A stretch of 46,228 nt of DNA from Chitinophagaceae bacterium (lineage in GTDB: Bacteria > Bacteroidota > Bacteroidia > Chitinophagales > Chitinophagaceae), in assembly GCA_027486835.1 (NCBI GenBank), contig JAIXOJ010000119.1, positions 1 through 46,228 of the forward strand, given 5' to 3'. This document shows positions 43,770 through 46,228 of the stretch, piece by piece. Positions within the stretch are counted from its first letter, which is position 1. Each line of letters starts with the position of its first letter. The notes below the pieces were generated by a model. It was not told the DNA's origin. It was given only the letters and a program-made list of their open reading frames with translations, and ran no database searches. The position numbers and the translations under genes were made by a program.

Positions 43770-43899
43770 AATTTAAAATTTCCCCTGGTGAACGCATGTC
43801 AAGTATTTTATGGCCGTATTTGAAGTTTACTGCATTATAGCCTCTAATCCTTAAATGATTTACAATATGCTTGAAATTCCAACTTTCTAAAACAGATTG
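43759..43899 (-). pseudogene. C-terminal remnant of a PIN-domain toxin
   Basis: 47 codons on the minus strand read ESWNFKHIVNHLRIRGYNAV, then NFKYGHKILDMRSPGEILNY and ED before a TAA. SWNFKHIV followed by (I)R(G)YNAVN and (I)RSPxE(I/V)(L)NYE is the C-terminal signature of a family of PIN-like toxins. The N-terminal two thirds, including the first catalytic Asp, are gone; the frame is closed upstream by a TAG and the flank is a different hairpin repeat. The gene must have been deleted from its 5' side. Confidence 0.72.
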
Positions 43900-43940
43900 C
43901 TAAAAGAATGGAGTACACGGTAAACAGGAGGTTGGCAAAC

Positions 43941-44040
43941 GGTTGGATGTAGTTTGAAAACTACGCCCAACCGAGCGAAGACCTAAGCGAATGGTACGAG
44001 CGGCACGCTCGCACCAGCAAGGGGGGAACATGTCGCCCAG
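43941..44040. repeat. Cluster of hairpin repeats at the 3' end of the ATPase-PIN operon
   Basis: 43941-43972 pairs GGTTGGATGTAGTT with AACTACGCCCAACC. 43992-44016 pairs TGGTACGAGCG with CGCTCGCACCA. 44024-44038 contains GGGAACATGTCGCCC, the reverse of a word at 649-660. The cluster begins 11 nt from the stop of the PIN-like gene and may also act as an imperfect terminator. Confidence 0.75.
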
Positions 44041-44050
44041 CGGAGTAGTT

Positions 44051-44518
44051 TTATAGGTCTGCAATTATTTCGGAGGCATCTAAAATATCAATATTCATTT
44101 CTCGCCTAATTGTTTTACGCTTATTTTTTTGATAATCTGTATAATCGTGTGAAATCAATTTTTTCTCTTCTGAATTAAGTGAAATTCTTAAAAACATTCT
44201 GTCCTTCTTGTTTCTGATTAATTGTTCAATACGATTTTTAGTAGCATTCGGTACGCTATTAGAAACGAATTTGAATCTACCATGAACGGCGATATGCTGC
44301 AATAAACTGTAACCTAGCATACCTGGCGTAAGATGTTTTATATATTCAAGTCCAATATAACTCCTGTTATCCGTTTCGTTTAAATCAAATCCTTCATCAA
44401 CAATTATAAGTGTAGTATTTGATATAAGTTTATCAATGAGTTCTATTGAACTTTCTTGGTAATCCGTGTCCGAGTTTGCATGTACCAAAGTGCAAGTGTC
44501 AACAACTAAATCAATCAT
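44051..44518 (-). CDS. PIN-like nuclease, partner of the AAA ATPase
   Basis: 155 aa. The acidic residues of a PIN fold are in place: D7 in VVDTCTLVHAN, D41/E42 in LIIVDEGFD, D106 in IRNKKDRMFLRISLN, and D125/D128 in KLISHDYTDYQ. The middle part (SYIGLEYIKHLTPGMLGYSL) is helical. It is longer and more diverged than ordinary VapC toxins. Its ATG overlaps the ATPase stop in an ATGA (44515-44518), so it is translationally coupled to the ATPase and has no antitoxin of its own. I infer an RNA- or DNA-cleaving effector regulated by the ATPase; no known named system could be matched. Confidence 0.7.
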   Translation of the reverse strand: MIDLVVDTCTLVHANSDTDYQESSIELIDKLISNTTLIIVDEGFDLNETDNRSYIGLEYIKHLTPGMLGYSLLQHIAVHGRFKFVSNSVPNATKNRIEQLIRNKKDRMFLRISLNSEEKKLISHDYTDYQKNKRKTIRREMNIDILDASEIIADL

Positions 44519-45885
44519 TTTTTTCTCCTTTTTGCTTGTTGTGACGCCAAGGCGATTGATTCTTTCAATGTTTCACCCATAAAGTCTTTTGGCCAATCTA
44601 TTGGATTAATATGTCCATTTTCCTGAAGTTTGATTTCTCGTATCTTAGATTCATTATTTTCCTTCTCTACAAAATATATTGCAACGTCATGCGAACTTAT
44701 TTTATCCTCCGCAATCAGTCTTCTTAACCTTAATAACAAATGTTCACTATGTGTTTCAACGATAATAGTTTGTTTCTTTTTTGCCATTGAAATAAAGAGG
44801 TCAGCTAAAACGCATTGGATACTAGGATTTAAATGTATTTCTGGCTGTTCTGCAATTGTGATGCTCCTTGGTGGGGAAACCAATGCCTGAACAATCAATG
44901 GAAGAACTTGAGACGCTCCGAATCCTGCATTTGCGATACTTGTATAATAGTGACTATCATCTTTAGTAAACCTCATCGAATAAGTATTACTATAGTGATG
45001 TCTTAACTCCAATTTATCCCCAAAACCAAATTTTTTTATCCAATCATTTAATTCATCATTGTTTTCTCCTATCTTTTTAATTAAGTTGGGAAGATTCTCG
45101 CCTTTAGCTCCAACAGTATTATAAGTTTCATTAGTGATTTCATATATTCTGTGCGGATTTTCCCTAATTGGCCCAATGAAACTTAGGTCTCCGAGATATT
45201 GCCTGACTCTAGAATTGTTATAAGAAACAGCGGACAGAAATTGCGAAAATCCTTTTGTAAACCTTGAAACCTTTCGTTTTACCTTTTCTGTTTTTTCATC
45301 ATCTGAATTCGTCTCTAATTCAGATAAGACTGTATTCGGTGAAAAAAGAAAATTAATAGGTTCACTTTTTGTGATTGATTCCTTTTCTAAAGCATTAAAT
45401 GAATCGCTTCCAATTCCAGTATATTTATAACTACCTGACGGATTCAATGTTAAACTAAGAAACTTTCGCTTATAAATATCATAAAGAGTCTTCTGTTTAA
45501 GTTTTATATCACCTTCTTTATGGTCGACTTTAAAAGTTACCTCAAAGGCTCCTGGCGGATAAGAACCAACTTCCTCAAGTTTCTCATCAGTTTCATGAAT
45601 ATGATACCTATATCCGAAAAATATTTTGTTTTCGGTATCATAATCTTTTACAATTTCTTGGAAGTTACCTCCGTCATAAATATCACCTTTTAGAATCAAC
45701 GGTGAAAACCTATCCCTAGAATTGATGGTTTGATTCATTAAAAGAAAAGGAGCAAGGAAATTAGTTTTCCCCGAATTATTAGAGCCTAAAATTATTGTAA
45801 TAGGTTTAATCTTTATCCAACCTGTGTCTTTATAACCTTTGAAGTTTTTCCATTTTACTTCAATGTAATCAACGTGTTTGTCCAT
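44515..45885 (-). CDS. AAA (ABC-like) ATPase with DUF3696-like C terminus
   Basis: 456 aa, cytoplasmic. Walker A GSNNSGKT (34-41) after the strand KPITIIL, an ABC-signature-like GFGASQVLPL (321-330), Walker B IAEQPEIHLNP (344-354) and the switch motif VETHSEHLLLRLRRL (376-390). The order is that of OLD/RecF-type AAA_21 ATPases. The end, EIKLQENGHINPIDWPKDFM then GETLKESIALA, matches DUF3696. No Toprim or nuclease domain is fused; that role would fall to the PIN-like partner. Most of 95-300 is a variable insertion that may sense the trigger. The ATG at 45885 is taken; start context is AT-rich. Probably a defence module. Confidence 0.85.
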   Translation of the reverse strand: MDKHVDYIEVKWKNFKGYKDTGWIKIKPITIILGSNNSGKTNFLAPFLLMNQTINSRDRFSPLILKGDIYDGGNFQEIVKDYDTENKIFFGYRYHIHETDEKLEEVGSYPPGAFEVTFKVDHKEGDIKLKQKTLYDIYKRKFLSLTLNPSGSYKYTGIGSDSFNALEKESITKSEPINFLFSPNTVLSELETNSDDEKTEKVKRKVSRFTKGFSQFLSAVSYNNSRVRQYLGDLSFIGPIRENPHRIYEITNETYNTVGAKGENLPNLIKKIGENNDELNDWIKKFGFGDKLELRHHYSNTYSMRFTKDDSHYYTSIANAGFGASQVLPLIVQALVSPPRSITIAEQPEIHLNPSIQCVLADLFISMAKKKQTIIVETHSEHLLLRLRRLIAEDKISSHDVAIYFVEKENNESKIREIKLQENGHINPIDWPKDFMGETLKESIALASQQAKRRKK

Positions 45886-46228
45886 AATATTTACTATCGT
45901 GTTGTCTGGTTAAAAATTACGCCCAACTCGTAAATAAACGAGATACCTAAAGATTTCTAAACTTTCGCTATTTTTCGTAAGCCCTTGAAAATCAAGGGGG
46001 TTTTACAAATAGACGCAAGTGTATTTACCGTTATGTTATACTTCGTAAATACGAAAATAGGGGATTTAGATTAATCTAATACTAATTATCCAAGGTGTAA
46101 ATTCTTGAAAGAAATCATTAATAATAATTGGATTCTTTGTAAACCAATTAAGATGGAATTTACATATCCTCATGCTCATTAAAATTACTTCCTTTTCGAA
46201 AATATAATTTTTTTCATCTCTCCCTACT
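45886..46228. other. Upstream region of the ATPase-PIN operon with three inverted repeats
   Basis: No gene is visible. Three inverted repeats lie in a row: CTCGT/ACGAG (45927-45942), CCCTTGA/TCAAGGG with an AAA loop (45982-45998) and GTATTTAC/GTAAATAC (46021-46052). They could be operators of the operon or a recombination site; a promoter could not be assigned. Confidence 0.5.

Overview
The window looks like chromosomal DNA of a Bacteroidota bacterium, most likely Chitinophagales (Chitinophagaceae-like). Signs are the low GC content with A/T-rich intergenic DNA, a type IX secretion C-terminal sorting domain (5397-6962), DUF3078 and DUF3810 proteins, a bacillithiol synthase BshC, an ECF sigma / YFE-motif anti-sigma / Spy-CpxP-like trio, and cysteine-free L32. 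No rRNA, CRISPR array, complete insertion sequence or integrase was seen. One tRNA (Cys, GCA) is present.

Layout. 1-900: 3' end of an Rpn/PD-(D/E)XK nuclease gene with a 12-bp expansion, then a run of hairpin repeats. 0.9-5.3 kb: DEAD-box helicase with a DbpA-like tail, sigma/anti-sigma/sensor operon, orphan OmpR-type regulator. 5.4-10.2 kb: T9SS-exported protein, DUF2805 protein, beta-barrel protein, and a SRPBCC-VOC-SRPBCC run. 10.2-15.8 kb: TPR-AAA ATPase, serA, a 21-bp heptad-encoding tandem repeat, bioA. 16-21 kb: DUF3078, a coiled-coil protein, tRNA-Cys abutting an AGMO-like membrane oxygenase, and a cysteine-free redoxin-like protein. 21.7-31 kb: rimO, palindromic 54-bp repeats, bshC, lon, a PH-like membrane protein, a radical SAM protein. 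31-39.8 kb: cystathionine beta-synthase, the yceD-rpmF-plsX operon, DUF3810-tspO, ispH, bioB, DUF2809. 40-42.5 kb: secreted GH2 beta-mannosidase.

42.7-46.2 kb is an accessory island. It holds an antitoxin beside a decayed ParE toxin, a C-terminal remnant of a PIN-type toxin with its small partner ORF cut by a hairpin repeat, and a translationally coupled AAA-ATPase (DUF3696-like tail) plus PIN-like nuclease pair. That pair is the best candidate for an undescribed defence or toxin-antitoxin-like system here. The same hairpin-repeat family sits next to the nuclease gene at the left edge.

Most core genes are housekeeping: biotin (bioA and bioB at separate loci), serine, sulfur, isoprenoid and phospholipid synthesis, protein quality control (lon) and ribosome modification (rimO). 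Intergenic gaps are unusually rich in distinct families of short palindromic or tandem repeats.
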